This document shows, in pieces, positions 1 to 9,366 of a stretch of 64,000 nucleotides of DNA (position 1 is its first letter; every line of letters begins with the position of its first letter). Under the pieces are notes generated by a model. The model searched no databases. It was not told where the DNA came from and worked only from the letters and a program-made list of their open reading frames with translations. The stretch is from CAWIJK01 sp963836375. GTDB taxonomy: Bacteria; Actinomycetota; Acidimicrobiia; Acidimicrobiales; RAAP-2. The DNA lies in assembly GCA_963836375.1 (NCBI GenBank), contig CAWIJK010000004.1:930001-994000 (forward strand), written 5' to 3'. Position numbers and translations under genes: made by a program.

Positions 1-438
1 ACCGTAGAAGCGGGACTTGCGCTCGCGGCGCGACGGGGCGTTCTTGATGCGGATCACCGCGAACACGATCAGGGCCGCCAGCACGGCGACGGCGAAGAAG
101 TCCTCGATGAACCCGATCCACGACCAGGTACCGATCAGCGGGATGTGGAAGTACCTGTTGAACAGGTCGCCGTAGGCCTCGATGATCGTGAGCAACAGGA
201 TGGTGAAACCCCACATGGTGAAGAAGTGGGCCACACCGGGCACTGTCCACTGGAGGAGCTTGCGCTGGCCGGCCACCTCGGTGAGCTCGGCCTCGGCCCG
301 GCGGGAAACCGGGCCCCGGGTGCGCTCAGGCGCCGGGCGGCCGGCCCGGATCAGGCGCGACAGCCAGTGGAAGCGGCGGCCGGCGACGGCGATGGCGATG
401 ACCGTCACGGCCACGCCGATTGCGATCCTGACGGGCAC
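1..438 (-). CDS. (Fe-S)-binding membrane oxidoreductase, N-terminal part
   Basis: This is the first ~146 residues of a protein cut by the window edge. A GTG at 438 follows a strong ribosome binding site (gaggagg) on the minus strand. The visible part has a hydrophobic first helix, a basic Arg-rich loop, then two further membrane segments containing 'HFFTMWGFTILLL' and 'GFIEDFFAVAVLAAL', and ends in a basic stretch. This pattern is typical of the nitrate-reductase-gamma-like membrane domain that precedes the ferredoxin and cysteine-rich domains of actinobacterial heterodisulfide-reductase-like Fe-S proteins. The Fe-S domains themselves lie outside the window, so the assignment rests on the membrane domain alone. 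Confidence 0.65.
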   Translation of the reverse strand, partial: MPVRIAIGVAVTVIAIAVAGRRFHWLSRLIRAGRPAPERTRGPVSRRAEAELTEVAGQRKLLQWTVPGVAHFFTMWGFTILLLTIIEAYGDLFNRYFHIPLIGTWSWIGFIEDFFAVAVLAALIVFAVIRIKNAPSRRERKSRFYG

Positions 439-543
439 GGGTCCTCCTCGGGCTCGAAGTCAGGTGGTCAGTTGTGCTGGGAACATGTCACCGGCGCCGA
501 CCGGCGCCCCCTCAGACCATCGTCGCGCCGGGAGCCGGCCACG

Positions 544-1110
544 TCAGCGGCGGAAGTTGTCGGCGTAACGGCTCGGGGTCGGCCCCCATTGGCCCTGGTA
601 CTTAGAACCCAGGCCGGACGAGCCGTAGGGGCGATCGGCTGGTGTGGTCATCTTCAAAAAACTGATCTGTCCGATCTTCATGCCGGGGTAGACGGTGATG
701 GGGAGGTTGGCCACGTTCGAGAGCTCGAGGGTCAGATGGCCGTCCCACCCGGCGTCGACGAACCCGGCGGTCGAATGGATCAGCAAGCCCAGTCGGCCAA
801 GTGACGACTTCCCCTCCAGTCGGGCCACCAGATCACCGGGGAGGGCGACGCGCTCCACCGTGGAGCCCAGCACGAACTCTCCGGGGTGCAAGACGAGTGG
901 GGCCTCACTACCGACATCGACCAACTCGGTCAGGTCCTCTTGGTCCTCGCGGACGTCGATCACCCGCTGGGTGTGGTTCCGGAAGAGGCGGAAGTACTGG
1001 TCGACGTGGAGATCCACCGAGGATGGCTGGATGCAGTCGTCCCCCAGGGGGTCGATGACGATCCGGCCGGCCTCGAGCTCCTCTCGGATCGTCCGGTCTG
1101 AGAGAACCAT
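544..1110 (-). CDS. dcd: dCTP deaminase
   Basis: Deaminates dCTP toward dUTP for thymidylate synthesis; actinobacterial enzymes are often bifunctional and release dUMP directly. The 188-residue product has the family start 'MVLSDRTIREELEAGRI', the 'IQPSSVDLHVD' motif, the 'EGKSSLGRLGL' active-site segment and 'HSTAGFVDAGWDGHLTLE', plus the C-terminal 'GSKYQGQ' lid. The reading frame stays open upstream through the antisense of the tRNA-Gly gene, but the family N-terminus and a TATCCT hexamer 9 nt before it fix the start at the ATG ending at 1110. That spacing suggests a leaderless transcript. It is divergent from the tRNA and shares its promoter region. Confidence 0.95.
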   Translation of the reverse strand: MVLSDRTIREELEAGRIVIDPLGDDCIQPSSVDLHVDQYFRLFRNHTQRVIDVREDQEDLTELVDVGSEAPLVLHPGEFVLGSTVERVALPGDLVARLEGKSSLGRLGLLIHSTAGFVDAGWDGHLTLELSNVANLPITVYPGMKIGQISFLKMTTPADRPYGSSGLGSKYQGQWGPTPSRYADNFRR

Positions 1111-1140
1111 GGCGCCCAGAGGATAGTGTGGTGGGCGCTC
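1111..1140. promoter_or_regulatory. Shared divergent promoter of dcd and tRNA-Gly
   Basis: The 30-bp gap carries TAGTGT (1124–1129), about 11 nt before the tRNA 5' end on the plus strand, and TATCCT (1125–1120) on the minus strand, 9 nt before the dcd ATG. The two -10-like hexamers overlap, so transcription in the two directions probably starts from one AT-rich core. Confidence 0.5.
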
Positions 1141-1214
1141 GCGGGCGTAGTTCAGAGGCAGAACATCAGCTTCCCAAGCTGAGAACGCGGGTTCGATTCC
1201 CGTCGCCCGCTCCA
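1141..1214 (+). tRNA. tRNA-Gly (anticodon CCC)
   Basis: Complete cloverleaf. The acceptor stem GCGGGCG (1141–1147) pairs with CGCCCGC (1204–1210). The anticodon stem TCAGC/GCTGA encloses loop TTCCCAA with anticodon CCC at 1173–1175. The T arm lies at 1187–1203 with loop TTCGATT. Discriminator T1211 is followed by an encoded CCA at 1212–1214. It reads GGG codons, which are frequent in this GC-rich genome. Confidence 0.97.
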
Positions 1215-1315
1215 TTGTGATGTCTCAAGACATCGAGCACCGGCGTCTGGGACACAGCGTAGACCTGGGCCGCGGCTCAGGGGATCCGCTGGTAGTCCTT
1301 GGAAGGAGGGAATCG

Positions 1316-2182
1316 GTGACCGATGATGGGAGGGCCGTCGCCGCGGCGTTCTGGGAAGAGGCCGCGGCGGGCTGGGTCCGGTTCGAGGGGGAGCACGAAC
1401 GGGCCACGTCGCTCTTCAACGCCCCGCTCTTCGCGGCGGCGGGTCTCCGGCCAGGACACTCCGTCGTCGACATCGGATGCGGGACCGGCCCCACCACGAT
1501 CCTCTCAGCGCAAGCGGTGGGGCCCGACGGGAAGGTCGTCGGTGTGGACGTGGCCCGGGCGATGCTCGATCGCGCCGAGGAGGTCGCCGCCAGCCAGGGC
1601 CTCACCAACATCACGTTCCGGCAGGCGGACGCTCAGAACGAGTCCCTCGGGGACCAGAGGTTCGACGCGGCGATCTCGCGCTTCGGCCTGATGTTCTTTG
1701 CCGACCCGCACGCCGCGTTCGCCAATGTTCTGATCGCATTGAAGCCGGGCGGTCGGCTGGTATTCGTCTGCTGGACGTCGGCCGCCGACAACGAATGGAT
1801 GCTCCTGCGGGGCATGGCGCTCTTCTCGGTCACCGGCGAGTTCCCCGAGCTGCCGGCCGAAGGGGAACCCGGACCGTTCTCGCTCAGCGATGACGGGCGA
1901 GTTCGCGCAGTCCTGGAGGGGTCCGGCTTCGTCAACGTTCGAGCCAGAACCCACCGAACCGCAATGGAACTCCCCATCGACGCGGTCGACAGGTACGTCG
2001 ACTCGGCCACCGCACTTCCACCGTTGAGCCAGGTCTTCGAAGCAGGCAACGACGAGACGACGCGCCGGAGGGTCCTCGACGCCTACCGGGCCTCGCTGGC
2101 CGAGCGGGAGCGGGACGGCGTGGTGGAGCTCGGCGTCTCGGCGTGGGTTGTGACGGCGGAGCGGCCGGGACCCGGACCCTGA
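1316..2182 (+). CDS. Class I SAM-dependent methyltransferase
   Basis: A 288-residue methyltransferase with the Rossmann SAM-binding motif I 'VVDIGCGTGPTTILSA' near residues 50–65, an acidic motif II 'VVGVDVARAMLDRAEE', and motif IV around 'RFDAAISRFGLMFFADP', where the usual post-I phenylalanine and proline are visible. It resembles the UbiE/Coq5-like Methyltransf_11/25 group; the substrate cannot be told from sequence. The frame is open to 1217, but the GTG at 1316 is preceded by a strong GGAAGGAGG ribosome binding site and is preferred. It stands alone between the tRNA and the cyclase gene. Confidence 0.85.
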   Translation: MTDDGRAVAAAFWEEAAAGWVRFEGEHERATSLFNAPLFAAAGLRPGHSVVDIGCGTGPTTILSAQAVGPDGKVVGVDVARAMLDRAEEVAASQGLTNITFRQADAQNESLGDQRFDAAISRFGLMFFADPHAAFANVLIALKPGGRLVFVCWTSAADNEWMLLRGMALFSVTGEFPELPAEGEPGPFSLSDDGRVRAVLEGSGFVNVRARTHRTAMELPIDAVDRYVDSATALPPLSQVFEAGNDETTRRRVLDAYRASLAERERDGVVELGVSAWVVTAERPGPGP

Positions 2183-2499
2183 TCCCTCTGAACGGCGCGG
2201 CGGCCGGCGCCCGACGTCGATCGGGGCGCGATGGGCCGGTCGTCGAGGGAGGTCGGGGACCAACACCCACCCCGGACTCACCGGGAACCCCCTGGTGAAG
2301 CCGCCACGACCTCTCCGGTGTGGCGGGGCCCGGATCCGAGCGCGGTCTGCGGTGGCGGCCACCGGGCGCGGCGGGCGCGGCGGGTGGCCCACGCCGGGAA
2401 GGATCGGCCGGCCGCCGTCGCCTCTTTGACCGCGAGAGGTCGTGGCGGGTCCCGCCGGGCCTCGCCTACGCTGGCTACTCCAACGAGCACGGGGGACTC
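2183..2499. other. Intergenic region, 317 bp
   Basis: No convincing gene. The frame of the downstream cyclase gene is open from 2320, but that stretch encodes only Arg/Gly/Ala-rich sequence with no family similarity. A TACGCT hexamer at about 2469–2474 is a candidate -10 element for the downstream gene, about 25 nt before the preferred TTG start. Confidence 0.4.
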
Positions 2500-5400
2500 T
2501 TGACGACCGACACGGTCTTCCTTCTCTTCACCGACGTTGTCGCTTCAACGGAACTCTCCCAGAGCCTGACGGTTGAGCTTGCCGACGTGACCCGTCGCGA
2601 GCATCTCTCGATCCTCCGTCAGGCCATCGCCGAGACCGGTGGCAACGAGGTCAAGAGTCTCGGTGACGGTCTCATGGTGGCCTTCACTTCGGCTTCGTCA
2701 GCGCTCGCGTGCGCCGTGGCCATGCAGCAAGGTGTCGAACGCGGCAACCGGGACCGCGGCCGACCGATCGGGCTACGGGTCGGGCTCAGCGGCGGCGAGG
2801 TCACCTTTGAGGACGACGACTACTTCGGGGACCCCGTCGTCGAGGCAGCCAGGCTCTGCGCCACCTGCGCCAGCGGTCAGGTACTGGCCACCGAGGTCGT
2901 CCGACTGACGGCCGGTCGCCGCAGCCGCCAGGAGTGCCGGCCCGTCGGAGAGCTCACCTTGAAGGGACTGCCGGAACCCGTCGAGGCCGTCGAGGTCCTG
3001 TGGGAACCACTCGACGGCGTTGAGACGGGGACCTCGGTCCCGCTCCCTGGGCGCCTGACCGTCCGCCCGGGGGTTGGAGTGGTCGGCCGCACGACCGAAC
3101 TCGAGACTCTGAGCGACGCCCTGAAGCGGGCCGTCGCCGGGGGTGGTCGTCAGGTCGTGCTGGTCGCCGGTGAGGCCGGGATGGGCAAGTCCACCCTCAC
3201 CGCCGAAATGGCCCGGAGCGCCTTCGGCAACGGAGCCGTGGTCCTGCTCGGTCGCTGCGAGGAGGAGCTGGCGGCGCCCTACCAGCTCTTCGCGGAGGCG
3301 CTAGCCCACCTCGTTGCCCATGCGTCCGACGAGTTGCTGTCCGCGCACGTCGCCGAGCACGGTTCGGCGATTGCCCACCTCGTGCCCGCCCTCTCGCGGC
3401 GCCGGATCGACCTTCCGGCGTCGAAGTCCAATGACGCCGACACCGAGCGCTACCTCCTGTTCGCCGCCGTTGCCGGGTTGCTGTCCCTCGCGGCGCGCGA
3501 CCAGCCGGTGGTGCTCGTCCTCGAGGACCTCCACTGGGCCGACAAGTCCAGCCTGGCCCTGCTGCGCCACGTCGTGGCCTCAGCCGAGGTCGTGCCCCTT
3601 CTCGTGATCGCCACCTACCGCGACACCGAATTGTCCAGGTCACACCCTCTCGTGAGCACCCTCGGCGTCCTGCGCCGAGAGCCCGGGGTGACCCGGGTCG
3701 AACTCTCCGGGTTCGGCGACGCCGAGGTCCTCTCGTTCATGGAGTCGGCCGCCGGCCAGGCCCTCGACGCCCCCGGGGTGGCGCTGGCCCATGCCGTGTA
3801 CCGGGAGACCGACGGGAACCCGTACTTCGTCTACGAAGTGCTGCGCCACCTCTCAGAGAGCGGGGCGATCTACCAGGACGCCGGCGGCCACTGGACGGCC
3901 CGGAGCGACATCGACGACCTGGATCTCCCGACCAGCGTGCGCGAAGTGATCGGTGCCCGGTTGGCCCGCCTGGGAGACGACGCAGCACGAGCCCTCTCGC
4001 TGGCCGCCGTGATCGGCCGCGACTTCGACATCGGCCTGCTGGCCGCGGCGACCGGGCGCAGCGAGGACGAGCTGATGGACATGCTGGACACCGCCGCCGA
4101 GGCGGCACTGGTCCGGGAGCTGGCCGACGCCCCCGGACAATTCAGCTTCCGTCACACGCTGATCCAACACACGCTGTACCAAGATCTCGGACCCACACGG
4201 CGGGCCAGGGCCCATCAAAGGGTCGCCGTGGCCCTCGAGGACATGTGCAACGGACGTCCGGGCGACCGGGTGGGCGAGCTCGCCATGCACTGGTCGAAGG
4301 CCACGACCCCCGTCGACGTGGACAAGGCCCTCACCTACGCGTGCCTCGCGGCCGAGGCGGCGGCGGCGGAGCTCGCACCCGAAGAGGCCCTCGGCTTCTA
4401 CACCCAGGCGCTCGAACTCGAGGGCCGGGCGTCGGAGACCGACCCGCTGGTGCACCTCGACATCCTGATCGGGCTGGGCACCGCCCAGCGCCAGCTGGGG
4501 GACCCCTCGTTCCGCAACACCCTGCTCGAGGCGGGCCGGGGCGCGCTCGAGCTGGGAGACGTCAAGCGCCTGGTGGCGGCGACCCTGGCCAACAACCGGG
4601 GGTTCTGGAGTTCCCTCGGCGTCGTCGACACCGAGCGGGTCGAACTGCTCCGGGCGGCCGTGGACCGGCTGGAGGGCGATCTGCCCGACCGGGCCCTCCT
4701 GCTCGCCACCTTGTGCACCGAGTCCACTTACGACGCTAACCCCGATGACCGTCACCGGCTGGCCGAAGAGGCCATGGCGATCGCCCACCGGATCGGCGAC
4801 GACGCCACGATCGTCCGCGTCTCCAATCTCGTCGTGGGCATCGAGCCCGAGCGGTTCGACGAGACGGACGCCTTGACCGGTGAGGCCCTGGTCCGGGCAC
4901 GGGCCACCGGCGACCCCGTCCTGTTGTTCTGGGCCAATGCCTGGCGGGGCCGGTGGGCGCTGATGGCCGGGGCGTTGGACCAAGAGGACGGGTGCCTCCA
5001 GGAGATGGCCTCGCTCGCCGAATGGCTCCATCAGCCCATCCTCACCTGGTACTCGACCTTCCGCGCGGCGACCCGTGCCCTGGTCGCCGGGGATCACGAC
5101 GAGGCCGAGCGCCTGGCGACGAGAGCGCTCGAGATCGGCACCGAGAGCGGCCAGCCCGACGCATCGACCGTCTTCGGCGCCCAGTTCATGTCCGTGTCCT
5201 GGCAGCGCGGCAAAGCGGGGGACCTGGTCGAGCTGATCGAACAGACCATCGCCGACAACCCCGGCGTTCCGACCTTCCGGGCGGCACTGGCCGCGTCGCT
5301 GGTCGATGCCGGCCGGCTCGACGATGCCCGCAGGGAGCTGGTGGCTATCGAAGCGGCGGGCTACGAGCTCCCCCGCGACGCCACCTGGTTCAGCGGGATG

Positions 5401-5802
5401 ACCATGTACGCCGAAGCGATCATCCACTGCGGCGACGAGCGGCGCGCCGGAGCCCTGGTGGAACGACTGGCTCCCTGGGGGCGCCTGTTGAGCACCAGCA
5501 CCGCCTCGGTCGAGGGTTTGGTCGACCACTACGTCGGCGGCCTCTACGCGCTTTTGGGCCGCGACGAGGAGGCCGAGGCGGCGCTGGCGCGGGCCGCGTC
5601 CTTCAACGAGCGGGTCGGGGCCAGGTTCTTCGGTGCCCGGACGGATCTCCAGTGGGGTCAGCTGCTGGCCCAACGCCGGGATCCTGGGGACCTGGAGCGG
5701 GCCCGTGAGCTGCTGACGAGGGCTCACGCCCTCGGCCAGGCTCACGGGTACGGCGCCCTCGAGCGGCGGGCGGCCGACACGCTGGCCCAGCTCGACCGCT
5801 GA
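2500..5802 (+). CDS. Class III adenylate/guanylate cyclase-like protein with AAA ATPase and TPR-type domains
   Basis: About 1,100 residues. Residues ~5–170 form a class III cyclase homology domain with the first metal-binding motif 'LFTDVVAST' and the second, 'SLGDGLMVAF', preceded by a Lys. Residues ~190–480 are an AAA/STAND-type ATPase with Walker A 'GEAGMGKST' and Walker B 'VVLVLEDLHWADKSS'. The remaining ~600 residues are Ala/Leu/Glu-rich helical repeats of TPR type. The architecture matches the large cyclase–ATPase regulators common in Actinomycetota and Mycobacterium. In the catalytic motif the segment reads 'PVVEAARLC', so the position usually held by the transition-state Asn (VNxAAR) is Val; activity is therefore uncertain. 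The preferred start is TTG 2500 after 'gggggactc'; an upstream start at 2320 is possible but unlikely. Confidence 0.85.
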   Translation: MTTDTVFLLFTDVVASTELSQSLTVELADVTRREHLSILRQAIAETGGNEVKSLGDGLMVAFTSASSALACAVAMQQGVERGNRDRGRPIGLRVGLSGGEVTFEDDDYFGDPVVEAARLCATCASGQVLATEVVRLTAGRRSRQECRPVGELTLKGLPEPVEAVEVLWEPLDGVETGTSVPLPGRLTVRPGVGVVGRTTELETLSDALKRAVAGGGRQVVLVAGEAGMGKSTLTAEMARSAFGNGAVVLLGRCEEELAAPYQLFAEALAHLVAHASDELLSAHVAEHGSAIAHLVPALSRRRIDLPASKSNDADTERYLLFAAVAGLLSLAARDQPVVLVLEDLHWADKSSLALLRHVVASAEVVPLLVIATYRDTELSRSHPLVSTLGVLRREPGVTRVELSGFGDAEVLSFMESAAGQALDAPGVALAHAVYRETDGNPYFVYEVLRHLSESGAIYQDAGGHWTARSDIDDLDLPTSVREVIGARLARLGDDAARALSLAAVIGRDFDIGLLAAATGRSEDELMDMLDTAAEAALVRELADAPGQFSFRHTLIQHTLYQDLGPTRRARAHQRVAVALEDMCNGRPGDRVGELAMHWSKATTPVDVDKALTYACLAAEAAAAELAPEEALGFYTQALELEGRASETDPLVHLDILIGLGTAQRQLGDPSFRNTLLEAGRGALELGDVKRLVAATLANNRGFWSSLGVVDTERVELLRAAVDRLEGDLPDRALLLATLCTESTYDANPDDRHRLAEEAMAIAHRIGDDATIVRVSNLVVGIEPERFDETDALTGEALVRARATGDPVLLFWANAWRGRWALMAGALDQEDGCLQEMASLAEWLHQPILTWYSTFRAATRALVAGDHDEAERLATRALEIGTESGQPDASTVFGAQFMSVSWQRGKAGDLVELIEQTIADNPGVPTFRAALAASLVDAGRLDDARRELVAIEAAGYELPRDATWFSGMTMYAEAIIHCGDERRAGALVERLAPWGRLLSTSTASVEGLVDHYVGGLYALLGRDEEAEAALARAASFNERVGARFFGARTDLQWGQLLAQRRDPGDLERARELLTRAHALGQAHGYGALERRAADTLAQLDR

Positions 5803-6000
5803 CCTCGAGGGAGCGGCCGGCCGGACCCCGGTTCGCGTTGCCTGGTGGCAACCGTCGCCGCGCCCGAACCGGTCGCTTCGGGGGACCCGCCGAGGGGCCG
5901 CCCGCACCGGCTACCGGACGGCAACCGTGCTCCAACCGGTTGGCGCTCTTGGGATGCGATCCTCTGTCGCAATGACCCGACCAGGGAACGAGGCGGCGTG

Positions 6001-8241
6001 ATGTTGAAGAAGGTCCTCCTGTGTGCAACCACCGCAGTGGTGGCGACGCTCGGCGCGGCGATGGCGGTGCCGGTGGCCAGCGCCTCGGCCAGTCCCGGCC
6101 CACCCGCCGCCGCCGTGGTCTACGACGCCACGACGAACCCCCTCGTGCCCATGGTGAGCGAGGCCTTCGAGGCCACATCGACCTCGGAGTTCGGCAACGA
6201 GATCAGCTTCGCCGCCTCCCAGCCCACCTTGACGGGGGCCACAGTGACCATGGACAGCTGGGCCTGCCAGAGTGGTGGATGGGCGGATGCCGCCGACGAC
6301 TGCGTGACCACACCCGGCACGACCTTCTCTGAGCCGGTCACCCTCAATCTCTACTCGGTCGGCCCGGACAACACGGTGGGCCCGCTCCTCTCCTCGACGA
6401 CCCAGACCTTCGACATCCCCTACCGGCCGTCGGACACGCCGAGCTGCTCGTCGCCCAACAATGGGGAGTTCTTGTTCAACGGCAAATGCGCCCACGGGCT
6501 CCCGGTCAACATCAGCTTCGATCTCGGGGCGGTGAGCGTGCCGGATACGGTCATCTACGGGATCAGCTACAACACCAGCGGCTACGGCCCTCACCCCTAC
6601 GGGTACGCCACGGCGTGCGCGCAGACCCCGCAGGGCTGCGGCTACGACTCGCTCAACGTGGCCCTCTCTTCGACCCAGGGTCCCTCGGTGGGAACCGACC
6701 CGCTGCCCGGAAGCGACTTTGTCGACAGCACCTGGGGCGGGGCCTACTGCGACAACGGCGCCGACGGCACCGGCACGTTCCGCTGGGACTCGGTGACCCA
6801 GGTGAGCAACGGTGACCCCGCAGCACTCGGCTGCGTGGCGAACACCGACAGCCCGGCGGGCAACCCGGACCCCTCCGACAACGACGACTACTACGTCCCG
6901 GCCGTCCAGTTCCTGGCCGACCCGACCCCGGCGATCACCGGCGTGACCCCGAGCACCGGTCCGACCGGCGGGGACACGACGGTCACCGTGGAGGGGAGCG
7001 GCTTCACCGGCGCAACCGCCGTCACCTTCGGTTCGGCCGCCGCCACCTCGTTCACCGTGGTCTCGGACACCCAGATCACCGCCGTCACCCCGACGGGGGC
7101 GGCCAGGGCGGCCGCGGTGGCGGTCACCGGGCCGGGCGGCACGGCCACCGATGCCGGCGGCTTCACCTATGTGGCCCCCCCGACCATCACCTCGGTCGCC
7201 CCCGCCTCGGGACCGACCGGTGGCGGCACCACCGTGACCGTCGAGGGGACCAATCTCTCGGCCGCCACCTCGGTCACCGTCGGCGGCTCGGCGGCCACGG
7301 TGAGCTCGGACACCCCCACCTCGATCACGCTCAGCGCCCCCGGGGGCCCGGCCGGCTCGGCCGCCGTGGTGGTGACCACCGCCGGCGGTAGCGCCACCGA
7401 CACGGAGGGCTTCACCTACGTGGTGACGGTCCCGGCCATCACGAGCCCCGCCGCCGGGGCCTTCGTCGACGCGGTGTCGAACTCTTTCACCCTCTCGGCC
7501 GTCGGCACCCCGGTGCCGAACCTGTCGGTGGCCCCGAGCGCCGGTCGACTGCCGTCGTGGCTGACCGTCTCGTACTCGGGGGGGGGTGCGGCGGTCCTCG
7601 GCGGCACGCCGCCGGCGGGGACCAAGAAGGTCTACACCCTCGAGGTCACCGCCTCGAACCTCAACGGAGCAACGACCCAGCGGCTAACCCTCACCGTGGG
7701 CTTCGCGCCCACCTTCACCTCGCTGGCCACCGCCACCTTGAAGGTCGGGTCGGACAGAACCTTCCTCGTCCACACGAAGGGCTACCCGCTGGGGGCGCTC
7801 AGCGAGACCGGGGCCCTGCCGGCCGGGGTGGACTTCGTCCCCACCCCCCTCGGGAGGGCCACCCTCACCGGTGTCCCCGCCCCGGGAAGCGGCGGGATCT
7901 ACCGGCTCACGCTGCACGCCACCAGCGTGACCGGCAGCGCCACCCAGGCACTCGTCGTCACCGTCGACGAGACGCCCGCCTTCACCAGTGCGGCGTCGGC
8001 GACCTTCACCGGCGGTGAGCCCGGCACCTTCACGGTGACCACCAGCCACGCCTATCCGGCGGTCCGCCTGAGCGAGACCGGGACCCTGCCGTCGACGGTG
8101 ACCTTCACCGACCACGGCAACGGCACGGCCAGCCTGACCGGAACACCCTCGGCCGGCACCAGTCGTCGGTACACCATCGAACTGGTGGCGACCACCGGAT
8201 CGGCCTCGGTCGACCAGCGCTTCACCCTCAACGTGACCTGA
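6001..8241 (+). CDS. Secreted IPT/TIG and Ig-like domain protein
   Basis: A 746-residue extracellular protein. A signal peptide covers residues 1–~31 (basic 'MLKKV', hydrophobic core, 'ASASAS' cleavage region). A ~270-residue N-terminal module of unknown type is rich in aromatics, Cys pairs and Asp/Asn. Two IPT/TIG repeats follow (about residues 310–391 and 392–475, each beginning like 'PxITxVxPxSGPTGG'), then three putative Ig-fold (He_PIG-like) repeats to the C-terminus, each with a 'FTS-ATATF-xG' like opening. There is no LPXTG motif or C-terminal anchor, so it is probably released or held non-covalently. The start is the ATG at 6001 after 'acgagg'; the adjacent GTG 5998 is equivalent. It may act in adhesion or surface structure, by analogy only. 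Confidence 0.8.
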   Translation: MLKKVLLCATTAVVATLGAAMAVPVASASASPGPPAAAVVYDATTNPLVPMVSEAFEATSTSEFGNEISFAASQPTLTGATVTMDSWACQSGGWADAADDCVTTPGTTFSEPVTLNLYSVGPDNTVGPLLSSTTQTFDIPYRPSDTPSCSSPNNGEFLFNGKCAHGLPVNISFDLGAVSVPDTVIYGISYNTSGYGPHPYGYATACAQTPQGCGYDSLNVALSSTQGPSVGTDPLPGSDFVDSTWGGAYCDNGADGTGTFRWDSVTQVSNGDPAALGCVANTDSPAGNPDPSDNDDYYVPAVQFLADPTPAITGVTPSTGPTGGDTTVTVEGSGFTGATAVTFGSAAATSFTVVSDTQITAVTPTGAARAAAVAVTGPGGTATDAGGFTYVAPPTITSVAPASGPTGGGTTVTVEGTNLSAATSVTVGGSAATVSSDTPTSITLSAPGGPAGSAAVVVTTAGGSATDTEGFTYVVTVPAITSPAAGAFVDAVSNSFTLSAVGTPVPNLSVAPSAGRLPSWLTVSYSGGGAAVLGGTPPAGTKKVYTLEVTASNLNGATTQRLTLTVGFAPTFTSLATATLKVGSDRTFLVHTKGYPLGALSETGALPAGVDFVPTPLGRATLTGVPAPGSGGIYRLTLHATSVTGSATQALVVTVDETPAFTSAASATFTGGEPGTFTVTTSHAYPAVRLSETGTLPSTVTFTDHGNGTASLTGTPSAGTSRRYTIELVATTGSASVDQRFTLNVT

Positions 8242-8275
8242 GCGGTCGGGGGCCGCCCGGCCCGGTCCCAGCCTC

Positions 8276-8281
8276 TAACGT
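8276..8281 (+). promoter_or_regulatory. -10 element for a leaderless transcript
   Basis: TAACGT lies 8 nt before the GTG start of the LLM-class oxidoreductase, leaving no room for a ribosome binding site. Confidence 0.5.
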
Positions 8282-8289
8282 GCGGGGCC

Positions 8290-9216
8290 GTGCCCAACGT
8301 GCGAGTGACCGCCCACCTCCCCACCACCAGGGTCGACCGGCCCGCCGAGTTCCTCACGGCCGAGGCCGTGGCCGAGGTGGCCTCGGCCCTCGAGGACGCT
8401 GGCTACGACGGGTGCCACGTCACCGACCACCCGGCGCCCGACGCCCGCTGGCTGGACGGTGGCGGTCATCACGCGCTCGACCCGTTTGTGGCGCTGTCGT
8501 TCGCCGCCGCCGCCACCACCACCCTGCGGCTGCAGACCTACATCTACGTGGCCGGCTACCGGAATCCCTTCCTCTCGGCCAAGTCGGCCCTGAGCCTCGA
8601 TCTCCTCTCGGGCGGCCGGCTGACCCTGGGGATGGCCGCCGGCTACCTCAAGCCCGAGTTCGGCGCCCTCGGGGTCGACTTCGACGAGCGCAACGAACTG
8701 CTCGAAGAGGCGATCGAGGTGATGAAGCTGGCCTGGACCGGCGAGACCGTCTCCTACCAGGGGCGGCACTTCCGGGCCCGGGGGGTGCGCATGTGCCCGG
8801 CCCCGGTGGCCGACCCGCACCCGCCGATCTGGATGGGTGGGAATTCCACCCGGGCCATCCGGCGGGCCGTCGAGAGCTGCCAGGGCTGGGCGCCATTCCG
8901 CAGTGGACGCATCGCCGACTCGACCCGGACCGCCTCGGTCACCGGGATCGACGACCTGGTGCCCCGGATCGAGCTGGCCCGGCGCCACGCCGAGGTCGTC
9001 GGGCGGACCGAGCCCCTCGACATCTGCTTCAGCCTCGGGGACAACGAGGGCGGCCCGAGCGGCAACGCGGCCAAGCGGGCCGAGTTGGAGCGCCTGGCCG
9101 AGGTTGGCGTCACGTGGGTCTCGGTCGGCTTCGACGACCGGCCCGGCAGCACCCGCCGACAGGTCATCGACCGGGGCCGCCGCTTCGCCGACGAGGTGCT
9201 GGGCCCCCTGCGCTGA
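8290..9216 (+). CDS. LLM-class (luciferase-like) F420-dependent oxidoreductase
   Basis: A 308-residue TIM-barrel flavin/F420 enzyme. Family motifs are visible: 'VTDHPAPDARW' after strand 2, 'LRLQTYIYVAGYRNPF' and 'LDLLSGGRLTLGMAAGYLKPEF', the canonical 'SGGRxxLGxGxGYxxxEF' block, then 'PPIWMGGNSTRAIRRAV'. The subgroup is that of probable F420-dependent oxidoreductases of the TIGR03619-like type; the substrate is unknown. The GTG start is set 8 nt after TAACGT, consistent with a leaderless mRNA. Confidence 0.9.
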   Translation: MPNVRVTAHLPTTRVDRPAEFLTAEAVAEVASALEDAGYDGCHVTDHPAPDARWLDGGGHHALDPFVALSFAAAATTTLRLQTYIYVAGYRNPFLSAKSALSLDLLSGGRLTLGMAAGYLKPEFGALGVDFDERNELLEEAIEVMKLAWTGETVSYQGRHFRARGVRMCPAPVADPHPPIWMGGNSTRAIRRAVESCQGWAPFRSGRIADSTRTASVTGIDDLVPRIELARRHAEVVGRTEPLDICFSLGDNEGGPSGNAAKRAELERLAEVGVTWVSVGFDDRPGSTRRQVIDRGRRFADEVLGPLR

Positions 9217-9366
9217 CCGTCGGCCGCCCGGTTCGGCACCCCGCCGCCGCCGGGGGACGCCGACTTCGGCCGCCCCGCCGACCGGTGGAGGGCGACGGGA
9301 GTACGCTGGACCGGCAACCGGCTGACAAGGACGGCCCCGTGGGATCACCACTCGTGTGACGACCGC

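Noticed and set aside
3853..5907. 684-codon frame antisense to the cyclase gene
   Set aside because: Low-complexity Gly/Val/Asp composition, overlapping a clear gene on the other strand.
5803..6000. Possible riboswitch before the IPT/TIG gene
   Set aside because: No known aptamer core was recognised; only ordinary GC-rich inverted repeats.
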